Shown here: positions 11,618-22,716 of the stretch, in pieces
How positions within the stretch are numbered: the first letter of the stretch is position 1
Layout: each line of letters starts with the position of its first letter
Assembly: GCF_000283155.1 (NCBI RefSeq)
Contig: NW_004454163.1
Location: 1 to 64,000 of the forward strand
DNA from: Ceratotherium simum simum
Lineage: Eukaryota > Chordata > Mammalia > Perissodactyla > Rhinocerotidae
Length of the DNA stretch: 64,000 nucleotides
Direction of reading: 5' to 3'
The notes under the pieces: generated by a model
What the model was told of the DNA's origin: nothing
Seen by the model: the letters and a program-made list of their open reading frames with translations, nothing else
Databases searched by the model: none
Position numbers and translations under genes: made by a program

Positions 11618-11851
11618 CCAGAGAAGACCCCAATGATGAAAAAGTTGGTGAGCAAACAGGTGGGATACCCACAACTCGCTGAGCTCGCTGCTTTTCTCAC
11701 CAACCCTGGAGTTTGGGGTAAGTCTTTCTCCTGGATCCGAGCTTCTGCCCTCTTTGCATTTGAGGTTCTTCAGGCTTTATTTGGGATCTATTTTAAGGTG
11801 TCATCTTTTCCTGGTTAGGGTCTTCTTCTTCTGCAAGTACTCGGGTGGCCC

Positions 11852-12165
11852 TTCAGCCTAACTCTTTGAATCAGGCTGTTCCTTGGAACTATGCTAGCCT
11901 TCGGTCTGATTTCTTTGGGAACTCAACTGTTTCTACTAAAACCGTGTTAGCCTTCAGTCTGACTTTTGGGCTATTTCATTGGAACTGTGCTGGTCTAGCC
12001 TTTGGCCTGACTCCCTTGGGAGCAGGCTCTTCCTTGGAACTATGTCGAGCAACCTTCATTCCAATTCCCTTTGGAACCGGACTGTTCCTTTGGAACCGCC
12101 TTGATTCAGCCTTTGATCCATCTTACTGAAATAGGACTGTTCCATTGGAGTTGGCTGATATTAAG
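11852..12165 (+). repeat. Degenerate ~50-56-bp tandem repeats in ERV leader
   Basis: About six imperfect units, each containing an AGCCTTxxGTCTGA core followed by TTTGGGA, GGCTGTTCCTTGGAACT and a pyrimidine-rich end. Clear starts lie near 11852, 11895, 11948, 11996, 12050 and 12108. It is non-coding leader between the PBS and gag. The frame at 11845-12129 is a translation of this repeat and not a gene. Confidence 0.75.
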
Positions 12166-13485
12166 CCTGCAGGCTGTTTGAGCTGTTGAAGCCATTTGAG
12201 TTGCAAGCTGTTTGAGTTGTTTTAACTATTTGAGAATTATTCTTTTGCCCTAGAGAAATAGAATCCCAGTTATCTAAATATTTTGTGGGTTCCCTCCATA
12301 CAAGGACCCCAATGATTTTATGTTTAAAAACCATGGTCCTTCCTCATGCACATTTCTAACTAAATGGACAAACTTAAACAAAAGTAATTTAGAACACCAA
12401 TGGCCATTGTGGGGAACATTTTTACTCTCCAAGCTTACTTTTCTTAAAACCAAATTGAACAACCACAGTTCTGTAATTTCTAAAGCTGAATGGAACACCT
12501 ATTTTGATTGGTATTTTGAAGCTTCCACACATTATCAGGAGTCTAAAATTGCATCTTTGCAAAATAAAAGTTTAAGATTAACTGAGACAAAGAGTTAAAG
12601 AAAGATAAAATGGTTTTTGAAGCCTCATGTTCCTCTCCCCAGGCTCCTTGTGCTCAGACCCTGCCTCTGGCAGCATCTTCCTCCCTCCCCTCTATACCAC
12701 CTACACCTCCTCTATACCGAGTTCCCCCACACCAACTCTCTCGCCAAACTTCCCCTTTTCCCTGAACCTCTCCCCACTCTCTCTTCTTCTGAACCTATCA
12801 GAATCTGTCCCTTTAAAATTAAACCTTCTGAGGATCCAGAGGTTAAATCCTTAATTTTTTTATACTCCCTGGACTAAAGCTGAACTGAGAGTGATAGTCA
12901 AAGATTTTCCCAAAGTAATCAAAGATCCTCACAGATTTGCTGAGGAATTTAATATAGTCATTCAAACTTATCAACCTAGTTTCTCTGACTTATATCAGCT
13001 AATTCATATGATTTTCAGTGAAGGCTAGACCTAACATTGGATGAAAATTGCTAATTGGGAAAATCCTGAGAAGTCTCTAGAATTACAACCAGGAGACCAA
13101 CCCAACGACCTGTTGTATGATCAGACTAGAGCAATTGTTATTAGCAATTAGCAGTATAGCAATTGCTAGACGACCTTATTGGGCAATTTCTAGGGCTTTC
13201 CCAAAGCCTGTTGATTGGAACTAAATTCAGGCTTGTGCACAAAAACCTGATGAACCTGTTCATGACTATTATAGTCCATTTCAGATTGTTTTTAAGGAAA
13301 ATTCTGGTCTTCCTTTAGATGTTGACACATAGGTTTTAACTGTTTATTAATGGGTTGAACTGGGAACTTTTCCTTCTGGTAAAAAGGACCAGGATTGAAT
13401 GGGAAACTATGTCCATTCCAGATTTAGTTAACCTGGCAAACCAATTCTCTTGCACTCTAGATGAGTCTAAAAGAAAGACCACTAA

Positions 13486-13751
13486 TTTTTTTTTTTTTTA
13501 ATGTAGGGAAGATTAGCCCTGAGCTAACATCCGTTGCCAATCTCTCTCTCTCTTTTTTTTTTTTTTTGCTGAGGAAGAGTGGCCCTAGGCTAACAGCTGT
13601 GCTCATCTTCCTCTACTTTATATGGGATGCCACCACAGCATGGCTTGACAAGCAGTGCATCAGCCCACACCCGGGATCCAAACCTGCGAACTCTGGGCTG
13701 CCAAAGCAGAGCATGTGATCTTAACTGCTACACCACTGGGCCTGCCCCCAG
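13486..13751 (-). mobile_element. ERE SINE (antisense) in gag, with target duplication
   Basis: It opens with poly(T) and ATTAGCCCTGAGCTAACATC near 13511, and ends with the reverse of the tRNA-like head (CACCACTGGGCCTGCCCC, about 13731-13748). GACCACTAA is duplicated at 13477-13485 and 13752-13760. It splits capsid from nucleocapsid. Frames at 13461-13718 and 13627-14034 run across it. Confidence 0.93.
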
Positions 13752-13823
13752 GACCACTAAAATTTTTAATCTTCAACTCCAGCAAATGAAGGCCCCTAAG
13801 GAAACCCAAAACATCCTAGTTTC

Positions 13824-13865
13824 TGTTATTATTGTAAAGACCCAGGACATTGGAAAAGAGATTGT
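13824..13865 (+). pseudogene. gag: Gag nucleocapsid zinc knuckle remnant
   Basis: One frame reads CYYCKDPGHWKRDC, which keeps the C-X2-C-X4-H-X4-C spacing of a retroviral zinc knuckle exactly. A single knuckle is typical of gammaretroviruses. It is a short island of intact motif within an interrupted frame. Confidence 0.9.
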
Positions 13866-14009
13866 TACAAATTTAAGCACTTCAGTCACCTTCAGCCCTC
13901 TAACCAACCTTTCCAATGTCCGAATTCTCAGTGACGAGGCTCCGAGGAACTATAGGAGCCATTTTCAATCCTCCCTCTTAATCAGCTTGGAGAAACATTT
14001 CTCCAGATT

Positions 14010-14330
14010 TGGGATGAATCTCTTTCTGTCCTAATTGGCACCAGAGCCACATTCTCGGTGCTCAACCCCAGCAACATAAAGCAGCCCCTACCTTGAGTAA
14101 TAAAATAGTTCACATAGTGAGGATTTTAATAAACCTCCATAGGTTTCTGTCTCCAACATATTCCCTTTTGTTTAGGCCCTTTGAGAGACATGTACCCTTT
14201 TCACCTTAGTTCCTCCACCCATATTCATTTATTAGGCTGAGACTCCTTGGAAAAGTATCTTGCAGGAATTCCTTTTTCCTAAAGGGGGAAATAAGTCTAG
14301 AATTTGACAGTAGCCATCAAAACAGCCAAT
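14010..14330 (+). pseudogene. pro: ERV protease remnant
   Basis: The reading GTRATFSVLNP at 14035-14067 lies where the aspartyl-protease active site belongs. The ATFSVL part matches the class I pattern, but the catalytic Asp-Thr-Gly is not present. Downstream text is broken by stops. The order gag-pro-pol supports the call. Confidence 0.7.
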
Positions 14331-14479
14331 CAGGTTAATTAAATGACCATTTGACATCTTTTATTTGCTCCATCTCTGATGGTACTGGAGCTGATTCCGG
14401 AAACACTAATCATTTGTCCCTGTTGAATCAGCTACCACGCTCCTTATTAGCAAATCCTCAACTGATATTGGCAAAATTC

Positions 14480-15120
14480 ACAGCGTACCTACCATTAAGA
14501 TTCAAATAGATCCCTCAAAACCTCTCCCCAGAATTAATCAATAACCTATAAGTAAAGAAGCCCTTCAATGTATAAAGCCCATAATAGAGAATTACAAGCC
14601 TTAAGGCCTCATTGTCCCTTGTACTAGTCCCTGTAACACTACTATTTTACCTGTAAGAAAACCCACGAGCCAAGACTGGAGGTTTGTCCAGGACTTTCAA
14701 GCAGTAAACAACATTGTCATCCCTCTTGACACCCTGTTGTTCCTAACCTTCACATACTACTAACATCCATTCCTGCTGGAAGGAAATTCTTTATGGTAAC
14801 TGATTTATGTAGTGCATTCTTTAGCATTCCAGTTAATGAAGCTAGCCAATAGCTTTTTGCCTTCACTTGGGAAGGAAAACAATTCCTAGACAGTAATGCC
14901 TCAGGGTTTTACTGAGAGCCCTTCTTATTTTTCACAAATCCTGAAAGCTGACCTGGATGATATAAAGTTCCCTAGGGGTTCTAGTTTGTTGCAACATATG
15001 AATGATTTGTTTCTTTGCATCCCTCCTGAGTCTCCTCACAGGAAGATAGCATCCACTTGCTAAAGCTTTATGTCTTAAAGGGACATGGAATCACCAAGGA
15101 GAAATTGCAGTTTTCCCAAA
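14480..15120 (+). pseudogene. pol: ERV reverse-transcriptase remnant
   Basis: Recognisable RT phrases lie across several frames: a fingers/palm segment (GLIVPCTSPCN near 14608, then RFVQDFQAVNN near 14684) and a palm segment (FFSIPVNEAS near 14818). The active-site YxDD box is replaced by HMND at 14995-15006. Frequent stops and shifts make it non-functional. Confidence 0.85.
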
Positions 15121-15700
15121 CCCAGATTCAATGCTTAGGGCATCTGATATCAAAACAAGGGCTACACAAGATAGGCTTCATGGTGTCCTAAATTTTGCAA
15201 AACCCAAAATAAGTGCCAACTGCGAGGTTTTTCCGGGCTGGTTGGCTATTGCTGAAATTGGATTCCAAATTTCTCTCTTAGGGCCAAACCTCTGCATGTT
15301 TTACTAAAGAGCAACAACCCCAACCCAATTTTGCGGGAAGAACTGAATGATATAGCTTTTAAAGCCTTAAAGGAGAGTTTGATGAGCTCACTTGCCCTTG
15401 GACATCCCAATTATCAGATTCCCTTCTTCCTTTTTGTATATGAAAAGGAAAGGAATGCCCTTGGGGTACTCACCCAAAAACATGAGGACCATCATCGACC
15501 CATAGGGTATTATAGCTGGCAACTAGACCCTGTGGCACAGGGATACCCTCCTTGTCTTAGAGCCATTACTGCTACTGCCCTTTTCGTTAAGGCCACCAAG
15601 AAAATTGTTGTGGGATCCCCTTTAACCATTTTGTACCTCATGCAGTAGAAGCCCTCCTGAATTCTCATCACACTCAACACTTTTCAGTCACCTGCCTCAC
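15121..15700 (+). pseudogene. pol: ERV pol thumb/connection remnant
   Basis: An open stretch at 15331-15648 (105 codons) reads LDPVAQGYPPCLRAI and is the gammaretroviral connection between RT and RNase H. It ends shortly before an ERE SINE inserted at 15,722. Confidence 0.85.
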
Positions 15701-15721
15701 CTCATATAAAATCCTTTAGTT

Positions 15722-15980
15722 GGGGCCAGCCCGGTGGCGCAAGTGGTTAAGTGCGCGTGCTCCGCTGCGGCAGCCCGGGGTTCGCCGGTTTGGATCCTGG
15801 GCGCGCACAGACGCACTGCTTGGCAAGCCATGCTGTGGCGGCATCCCATATAAAGTAGAAGAAGATGGGCACGGATGTTAGCCGAGGGCCAGTCTTCCTC
15901 AGCAAAAAGAGGAGGATTGGCAGATGTTAGCTCAGGGCCGATCTGCCTCACAAAAAAAAATAAAAAAACAAAATAAATAA
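15722..15980 (+). mobile_element. ERE SINE in pol with 16-bp target duplication
   Basis: Full head GGGGCCAGCCCGGTGGCGCA, B-box-like GGTTTGGATCC near 15786, two tail modules and an A-rich end. The target duplication ATAAAATCCTTTAGTT (15706-15721) versus ATAAAATCCTTTTGTT (15981-15996) differs at one base, so insertion is fairly recent relative to the provirus. The 135-codon minus frame at 15697-16104 reads its reverse strand. Confidence 0.95.
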
Positions 15981-15996
15981 ATAAAATCCTTTTGTT

Positions 15997-16198
15997 AACT
16001 ACTCCTGACAAAACTCTTTTACATTGTAATAACTGTAACCTGTTCCTCTTCTCCCCTCTGTTACGGATGAAGTCCCCCACAACTGTATAACACTGACAGA
16101 TCACCTCCTAACTCCTCATGATAATCTGCAGGAAACTCCTTTGTGTAATGCCAACTTCTCTTGGTTTGCTGATGGCTCTTATTTAAAAGATGACAATG
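15997..16198 (+). pseudogene. pol: ERV RNase H remnant, first part
   Basis: The phrase FADGSYLKDDN near 16157-16195 is the first catalytic motif of RNase H with the aspartate retained. A SINE interrupts it within the next codons. Confidence 0.8.
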
Positions 16199-16460
16199 GG
16201 GGCTGGCCCGGTGACATAGTGGTTAAGTTCGCGTGCTCCGCTTTGGTGACCTGGGGTTCACAGGTTCAGATCCCTGGTGCAGACCTAAGCACCGCTTGTC
16301 AAGCCATGCTGTGGCAGGCATCTCACATATAAAGTAGGGGAAGATAGGCATGAATGTTAGTCCAGGGCCAATCTTTCTCAGCAGAAAGAGGAAGATTGGT
16401 GACAGATATTAGCTCAGGGCTAACCTTCCTCACTAAAAATAAAAATAAAAAAATTTTTTA
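16199..16460 (+). mobile_element. ERE SINE in RNase H with perfect 14-bp target duplication
   Basis: Head GGGGCTGGCCCGGTGACATA, two decayed tail modules and an A-rich end. AAAAGATGACAATG is repeated exactly at 16185-16198 and 16461-16474. Two ERE copies with separate duplications lie within 500 bp of the provirus. Confidence 0.94.
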
Positions 16461-16474
16461 AAAAGATGACAATG

Positions 16475-16990
16475 ACAAATTGTGCTGGGTGTGCAATTGA
16501 AACTCCTTTTGATATCATTGAGGTGGCACATTTACCTATGGCTACTTTGACCCAATAGGCTGAATTATATACTCTTACACAGGTTTGTACTTTAGCCAAG
16601 GGCGAAACTGCCAATATCTGTACTGATAGTACATATTCTTTCAGAGTAGCTCATGATTTTGGAATGCTGTGGAAACAACATGGCTTCCTTACTTCAGGCA
16701 GAAATAAAATTTACCATGACCCGTATGTTCAGGAATTATTAGATGCTGTACTTTTGCCAGCCACTGTAGCTATTATTAAGATCCCAGGGCAGTCTAAACT
16801 TGACTCTCTGAAAGCTAAAGGAAATCACTTCACTGCTATTACTGCAAGGAATGCAGCCCTTACAGGAACCAACAACAGCCAAACCTCTGTCATAGTCCAA
16901 AGGGATATTTCCCCCAATGATGACTTAGAAAACGTGGCTAGAGAGGCCCAAGAATTGGCCTCAGAAGAGGAAAAACGAGAGCGGAAATTC
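16475..16990 (+). pseudogene. pol: ERV RNase H remnant, second part
   Basis: It resumes after the SINE with AELYTLTQVCTLAKG (about 16559-16603), ICTDSTYSFRVAHDF (16618-16662) and an open stretch at 16664-17002 containing KIPGQSKLDSLKAKGNH. The Glu and Asp of the middle motifs are present. The IPGHS motif has His changed to Gln, and the final Asp motif is not intact. Confidence 0.87.
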
Positions 16991-16995
16991 AACAA

Positions 16996-17448
16996 TTGTT
17001 AGTTTGTTATAACAACCCAGTCCTACCAGAGACTCTAAAATTCCCACCCCTAACCACTGTACAAGCATTAAACCATTGGTCTCCTGACGAAATGATAGTG
17101 TTCATGAATCAATATTGGTGGGTAAAATTAACAAGACTGCAAAAAATGCCCACCTCACTTGCTCCACTTGTCCAAAATACAACCCAAGGAAGCCTGTTCA
17201 TACTGCTCCCAGACATTTTAAACTGCCTAATAGACCGTTTGAGGTTTGGTGAACGGATTTCATACAACTTCCCCTGTCTCATGGATATAAATATGTTTTA
17301 GTCATTGTCTATATGTTTTCTCAGTGGACTGAAGCCTTCCCCTGGAGACAGGCTCCTGCTTCTCTTGTAGATGAAGTCCTTTTGGAAAGGATTATCCCTA
17401 CCCGAGGAACTCCTCTCAAACTTCAGAGTGATCAAGGAACCCTTTTCT
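16996..17448 (+). pseudogene. pol: ERV integrase remnant, N-terminal and core part
   Basis: The N-terminal region (16996-17216) keeps parts of the zinc-binding stretch (QALNHWSPDE). The core follows with a D-containing piece interrupted by an in-frame TGA near 17250, then FSQWTEAFPWRQAP (about 17316-17357) and LQSDQGT (17416-17437) carrying the second catalytic Asp. The core stops here at a large L1 insertion and resumes at 24,268. Confidence 0.87.
17435..17448 (+). repeat. Target-site duplication, left copy, of the L1 insertion
   Basis: AGGAACCCTTTTCT lies at the integrase break. It matches AGGAACACTTTCT at 24268-24280 with one substitution and one base gap. Both copies lie in the same integrase codons (GTL), as expected for a duplicated target. 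Confidence 0.8.
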
Positions 17449-18366
17449 TTATTTTTAGCGTAACTTTATTAAATATTGCTTATTTTGAAAAATTGATGAT
17501 TAATATCAGCAAATAAATTAAATTTAAAACAGGATTTTATACCAACATGCTAGGATTTAGATAAACCCCTACTACTCTCATCTGTAACATGTATCCATAG
17601 ATCTCAGCTAAAACTGACAGTAGAAAAAAATTGCAAAAAAACAAGTCACACATACTGGAAATGCTAGCTAACTACAATGAAGCTGGAGATGACCTATCAC
17701 ATTACTAAAATTTGGCTTCCTCATCATTTGCTTTTTCAAAGACAAATTCATTTCAAAGTCATTTTGGGCGACATTTCATTTGAAGCCAGAAAGCAAATGT
17801 TTTTCAAACAGTTACAATCTTTCAATGCAAAAAATATTAGCAAAATGTGATTTCATTCCAGAACTTCGTGATAGCAGCTCCAGAGAGCACAGTGATGTGC
17901 TTGTCATCTGAACACTTTTGCTTAAATAGTTACAAATGTGTTTGCTGATTATCTGGCCAGAGTTTTGGATACTCTTCCCTCAACTCTTCCCAAGGGAGGC
18001 TTCCTCTCATCCTTCATCACGAACTTAAACGGAACTTCTTTGAAAGGCAACTCCTTGTTCTAAAACAGTCCCGCCACCTTCAAGTTATGCTTTCATCATC
18101 TACCTGATTATTCCCTGCACAACATAATGCATAACACTCTTATTTGCATATTGACTTGATTATTCTTTGTCTCTGGTACTAGAAGAAGTATGATAAAATA
18201 AAAGATCTAGTCTGTCTTGTTCATCTTTTTATCTCCTAAATACAAAACACATGGAAGAATATCTGCCATAGGTCAAATGCTTAATGAGTATTTGATGCAT
18301 AAATAAATAAAAACAAGAATGAGAAAGTAAATTCTCATGTCTTCTCTCTATCACTAAGTCTATGTA
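17449..18366 (-). mobile_element. Candidate L1 3' transduction (non-L1 flank moved with the L1)
   Basis: About 0.9 kb lies between the L1 poly(T) at 18367 and the left target duplication. It is not L1, not viral and has no open frame. Read on the minus strand it ends with AATAAA (complement of 17465-17470) and an A-rich tail 10-15 bases later, as a polyadenylated transcript would. An L2 fragment inside it argues for genomic flank rather than spliced mRNA. A processed pseudogene is the alternative; no protein was recognised. Confidence 0.65.
18207..18305 (+). repeat. L2 3'-end fragment within the transduced segment
   Basis: 'GTCTGTCTTGTTCATCTTTT' near 18209 and the 'AATGCTTAATGAGTATTTGA' end near 18277 match the final stretch of L2 in sense order. 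Confidence 0.65.
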
Positions 18367-18489
18367 TTTTTTTTATTGTGGTAACATTGGTTTATAACAT
18401 TATATAAATTTCAGGTGTACATCATTATATTTTGATTTCTGCAAAGATTATATCATGGCCACCACCCAAAGACTAATTGCAATCAATCA

Positions 18490-21400
18490 CCATACACATG
18501 TGTCTAATCACCCCTTTCACCCTCCCCCCCTACCCTGCCCCTTTGTAACCACCAATCCAATCTCTGTCTCTCTGTTTGTTTGTTGTTGTTTTTGTCTTCT
18601 ATTTACGACTGAGATCATACGGTATTTGACTTTCTCCCTCTTACTTATTTCACTTAGCATAATACCCTCAAAGTCCATCCATGTTCTCACAAATGGCCAG
18701 ATTTCATCTTTTTGTATGGCTGAATAGTGTTCCATTGTGTATATATACCACATCTTCTTTATCCATTTGTTCCTTGATAGGCACCTAGATTGTGTCCAAT
18801 TCTTGGCTATTGTGAAAAATACTTCAATGAACATAGGGGTGCAGAGGTCTTTATGCATTCATGTTTTCATGTTCTTTGAATAAATACCTAGCAATGGAAT
18901 AGCTGGATCATATGGCAGTTCTATTCATAATTTTTTGAGGAATCTCCATGCTGTTTTTCATAGTGGCTGCATCAGTTCACACTCCTACCAGCAGCGCATG
19001 AGGGTTCCATTCTCTCCACATCCTCTCCAACACTTGTTGTTTCTTGTCTTGTTAATTATAGCCGTTCTGACGGGTTGTAAGGTGATATGTCAATGTAGTT
19101 TTGATTTGCATTTCCCTGATAATTAGTGATGTTGAACATCTTTTCATGTGTCTGTTGGCCATCTGTATATCTTCTTTGGAGAAATGACTGTTCAAATCTT
19201 TTGCCCATTTTTTAATTGGATTGTTAGTTTTTTCGTCATAGAGATGTATAAGTTCTTTATATATTTTGGATTAACGCCTTATCAGATATATGGTTTGCAA
19301 ATATCTTCTCCCAATTGTCAGGTTGTCTTTTTGTTTTGTTGATGGTTTCCTTTGCTGTGCAGAAGGTTTTTAGTTTGATGTAGTCCCATTTGTTTATTTT
19401 TTCTGTTTTTTCCCTTGCCCTGTCATATATGGAACTTGAAATTATGCTGATAAGACCAATGTTGAAGAGCATACCACCTATGTTTTCTTCTAGAATTTTC
19501 ATGGTTTCAGGTCTTACATTCAAGTCTTTAATTCATTTCGAGTTAATTTTTGTGTATGGTGTAAGATAATGATCTACTTTCATTCTTTTGCACGTGGCTG
19601 TCCAGTTTTCCCAACAACATTTATTGAAGAGACTTTCTTTTCTCCATTATATGTTCTTGGCCCCCTTGTTGAAAACTAGCTGTCCATAGATGTGTGGGTT
19701 TATTTCTGGGCTCTCGATTCTGTTCCATTGATCTGTGGGTCTATTTTTGTGCCAGTACCATGCTGTTTTGATTACTATAGGTTTGTTCTATATTTTGAAG
19801 TGAGGGAATGTGATACCTCCAGCGTTGTTCTTTTTTCTCAGGATTCCTTTGGCTATTTGTGGTCTTTTGTTGTTCCATATAAATTTTAGGATTCTTTGTT
19901 TTATTTCCATGAAAAATGTCATTGGAACTTTGATAGGGATTGCCTGAATCTGTAGATTGCTTTAGGAAGTGTGGACATTTTAACTATGTTAATTCTTCCA
20001 ATCCAAGAGCATGGAATATCTTTTCATTTCTTTGTGTCTTCTATTTCTTTCAACACACTGTTTTGTACTTTTCAGTGTACAGGTCTTTTACCTCTTTGGT
20101 TAAGTTTATTCCTATATATTTTATTCTTTTTGTTGATATTGTAAATGGGATTGTATTCTTCATTTCTCTTTCTGCTACTTTGTTGCCAGTGTATAGAAAC
20201 ACAACTGATTTTTGTATGTTGATTTCGTATCCTGCAACTTTACCATATTCACTTATCATTTCTAAAAGTTTTCTGGTAGATTCTTTAGGGTTTTCTTTAT
20301 ATAAAATCATGTCATCTGCAAATAGTGACAGTTTCACTTCCTCCTTTCCAATTTGGATCCCTTTTATTTCTTTTTCTTGCCTGATAGCTCTGGCTAGGAC
20401 TTCCAATACTATGTTAAATAGGAGTGGTGACAGTGGGCATCCTTGTCTGGTTCCTGTTCTTAGAGGGATAACTTTCAGTTCTTCTCCACAGAGAATGATA
20501 TTAGCGGTGGGTTTGTCATATATGGCCTTTATTATGTTGAGGTACTCTCCTTCTATACCCACTTTATTCAAAGTTTTTATCATAAATGGGTGCTGTATCT
20601 TGTCAAATGCTTTCTCTGCATCTATTGAGATGATCACATGATTTTTGTTCTTCATTTTGTTAATGTGGTGTATCATGTTGATTGATTTGCAGATGTTGAA
20701 CCATCCCTGCATCCCTGGAATAAATCCCACTTCATCATGGTACATGATCTTTTTAATATATTGGTGTATTCAATTTCCTAGTATTTCATTGAGGATTTGT
20801 GCATTGATTTTCATCAGTGATATTGGCCTGTAATTTTCTCTTTTTGTGTCATCCTTGTCTGGTTTTAGTATCAGGGTAATGTTGGCTTCATAGAATGAGT
20901 TGGGAAGCTTCCCCTCCTCTTCAATTTTTTGGAGGAGTTTGAGAAGGATAGGCATTAAGTCTTTGAATGTTTGGTAGAATTCACCAGGAAAGCCATCTGG
21001 TCCTGGGCTTTTATTTTTGGTGAGGTTTTTGATTACTATTTCAATCTCCTTACCAGTGATTGGTGTATTCAAATGTGTAATCCTTCTTGATTCAGTTTTG
21101 GAAGGTTGTATAATTCTAAGAATTTATCCATTTCTTCTAGATTAACCAATTTGCTGGCATATAACTTTTCAAGTATTCTCTTATAATCTTCTGTATTTCT
21201 GAGGTGTCCATCATAATTTCTCTTCTTTCATTTCTGATTTTATTTATTTGAGCCTTCTCTCTTTTTTTCTTGGTGAGCCTAGCTAAAGGGCTTGTCAATT
21301 TTGTTTATCTTTTCAAAGAACCAGCTCTTAGTTTCATTGATTTTTTTTTTTTTTCGTCTCTATTTAATTTATTTCAGCTCTGATTTTTATCATTTCCTTC

Positions 21401-21500
21401 TTTCTACTGATTTGGGACTTTGTTCTTCTTTTTCCAGCTCCTTTAGGTGCACTGTTAGATTGTTTATTTGAGATTTTTCTTGTTTGCTGAGGTAGGCCCA
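18490..21500 (-). pseudogene. L1 ORF2 remnant lacking the endonuclease domain
   Basis: Minus-strand readings in order: a linker (ISRKKEMIKIRAEIN near 21,390), an RT segment at 20770-21072 ([15 protein letters not shown]), the RT core at 20050-20745 with [12 protein letters not shown] (FADD at 20311-20322), and C-terminal pieces at 19257-19523 and 18517-18858 ([19 protein letters not shown]). The protein starts at roughly residue 270-300 of a normal ORF2, so the N-terminal AP-endonuclease domain is absent. RT copies L1 RNA into DNA at the nick; here several frameshifts make it inactive. Confidence 0.9.
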
Positions 21501-21880
21501 TATTGCTATAAACCAAGAGATTCATATATAATAACCTACATATATAGTAATCTATATTAAATTGATGATCTCTTTAGTTTGACCTCTTGCCAAAAGCTCT
21601 GCTCATTTACTCCCCTTCTCCCACATTTTATGTTTTTGATATCATATCTAACCCCTTTTTTGGTGCATGTGTATCCATTACCCTTTATCATGGAAATAGA
21701 TAATTTTAGTACTTTTGTCTTTTGACATTCATGTTAGCTTCATAGGTGGTTGATCTGCTACCTTTATGTATATTTGACTTTACCACTGATTTTACTGCTT
21801 TTTTTTTTTTGATAATTTCCTTTTTCCTATTTGTGGTCTTCTCTTTTCCACTTAAATAAGTCCCTTTAGCATTTCTTGTA
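21501..21880 (-). other. L1 segment between ORF1 and truncated ORF2
   Basis: About 380 bases follow the ORF1 reading (last clear phrase KKPALQEMLKGL near 21,860-21,900) and precede the ORF2 linker. Normal L1 has only a short spacer followed by the endonuclease. This segment matches neither and may be ORF1 3' sequence plus a deletion junction near 21,500. Confidence 0.5.
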
Positions 21881-22716
21881 AAGCTGGTTTCTTGGTGATA
21901 AACTCCTTTAGTTTTTGCTTGTCTGGGAAATTCTTTTTATCTCTCTTTCCATTCTGAATGATAACCTTGCTGGGTAGAGTATTCCTGGATTTAAATATAT
22001 CATGCCACTCCCTTCTAGCCTGTAAGGTTTCTGCTGAGAAGTCAGCTGATAGCCTTATGGGGTTTCCTTTGTATGTAACTTGTTGCCTTTCTCTTGCCGC
22101 TCTATGGGATTCTCTCTTTATCTTTAATTATTGACGTTTTAATTACAGTGTGTCTTGGTGCGGGCCTCCTTGGTTTTATCTTGTTTGGTGTTTTCTGTGC
22201 TTCCTTTACCTGGAGGTCTGTTTCCTTCCCTTGGTTAAGAACCTTTTCAGCTATTATTTCTTCAAATAGATTCTCTGCCCCTTTGTCTCTCTCTTCTTCT
22301 GGGACACCTATAACATGGATGTTAGTGCTCTTGATGTTGTCCCAGAGGTCCCTTAGACTGTCCTCATTCTTTTTTATTTTTTCTTTTATCTGTTCAGCTT
22401 GGGTGATTTCCTCTAGTCTTTGATCCAGCTCACTGATCTGTTCTTCTGTATCATCTACTCTGCCACTGAGTCTCTCTAGTGAATTTTTCATTTCCAGTAT
22501 TGTATTCTTCATTTCTGATTGGTCCTTTTTATATTTTCCACTTCTTTGTTGAAGTTCTCACTGAGTTCATCCATTCTTCTCCCAAGATCAGTGAGCATCC
22601 TTATGACTATTTGTTTGAACTCTTTGTCAGGTAGATTGTTTATTTCTTTTCATTTAGTTCTTTTTCTGGGATTTTGTCCTCTTCCCTTACTTGGAACACA
22701 TTCCTTTGTCTCCCCA
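21880..22716 (-). pseudogene. L1 ORF1 remnant
   Basis: It begins at ATG (minus strand, near 22,716) with a GRQRNVFQ phrase. A coiled-coil-rich region follows (LERLSGRVDDTEEQISELD in the 136-codon frame 22102-22512), then the RRM-like HVIGVPEEERDKGAENLFE and the C-terminal domain (QVTYKGNPIRLSADFSAET near 22,050). ORF1p coats L1 RNA. There are frameshifts near 22,650 and in the C-terminal part. Confidence 0.9.

Larger units (their letters stand above)
12318..13910 (+). pseudogene. gag: ERV gag remnant
   Basis: The matrix-like part lies at 12320-12598 (KNHGPSSCTFLTKWTNL). A proline-rich part follows at 12617-12850. The capsid lies near 12850-13420, with phrases such as KDPHRFAEEF and PDEPVHDYY spread over frames. 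The nucleocapsid is at 13770-13910, beyond an ERE SINE. Gag would have formed the viral core; here it is broken by stops and frameshifts throughout. Domain calls rest on phrase resemblance to class I gag. Confidence 0.8.

Noticed and set aside
11852..12165. CRISPR-like or satellite array
   Set aside because: Units are degenerate and lack spacers, and the sequence is mammalian; it is leader repeat of an ERV.
15722..15800. tRNA gene in SINE heads
   Set aside because: The head is tRNA-derived but embedded in a SINE with flanking target duplications, so it is not a functional tRNA gene.
15697..16104. 135-codon minus-strand frame
   Set aside because: It is the reverse strand of the ERE SINE inserted in pol.
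17449..18366. Processed pseudogene of a named gene
   Set aside because: Minus-strand translation gives no recognisable protein and the segment contains an L2 fragment, which favours genomic flank. Kept as the alternative.
20050..20745. Reverse transcriptase as part of a retron, DGR or domesticated system
   Set aside because: The FADD box, the following text and the ORF1 upstream are L1; the frame is broken.
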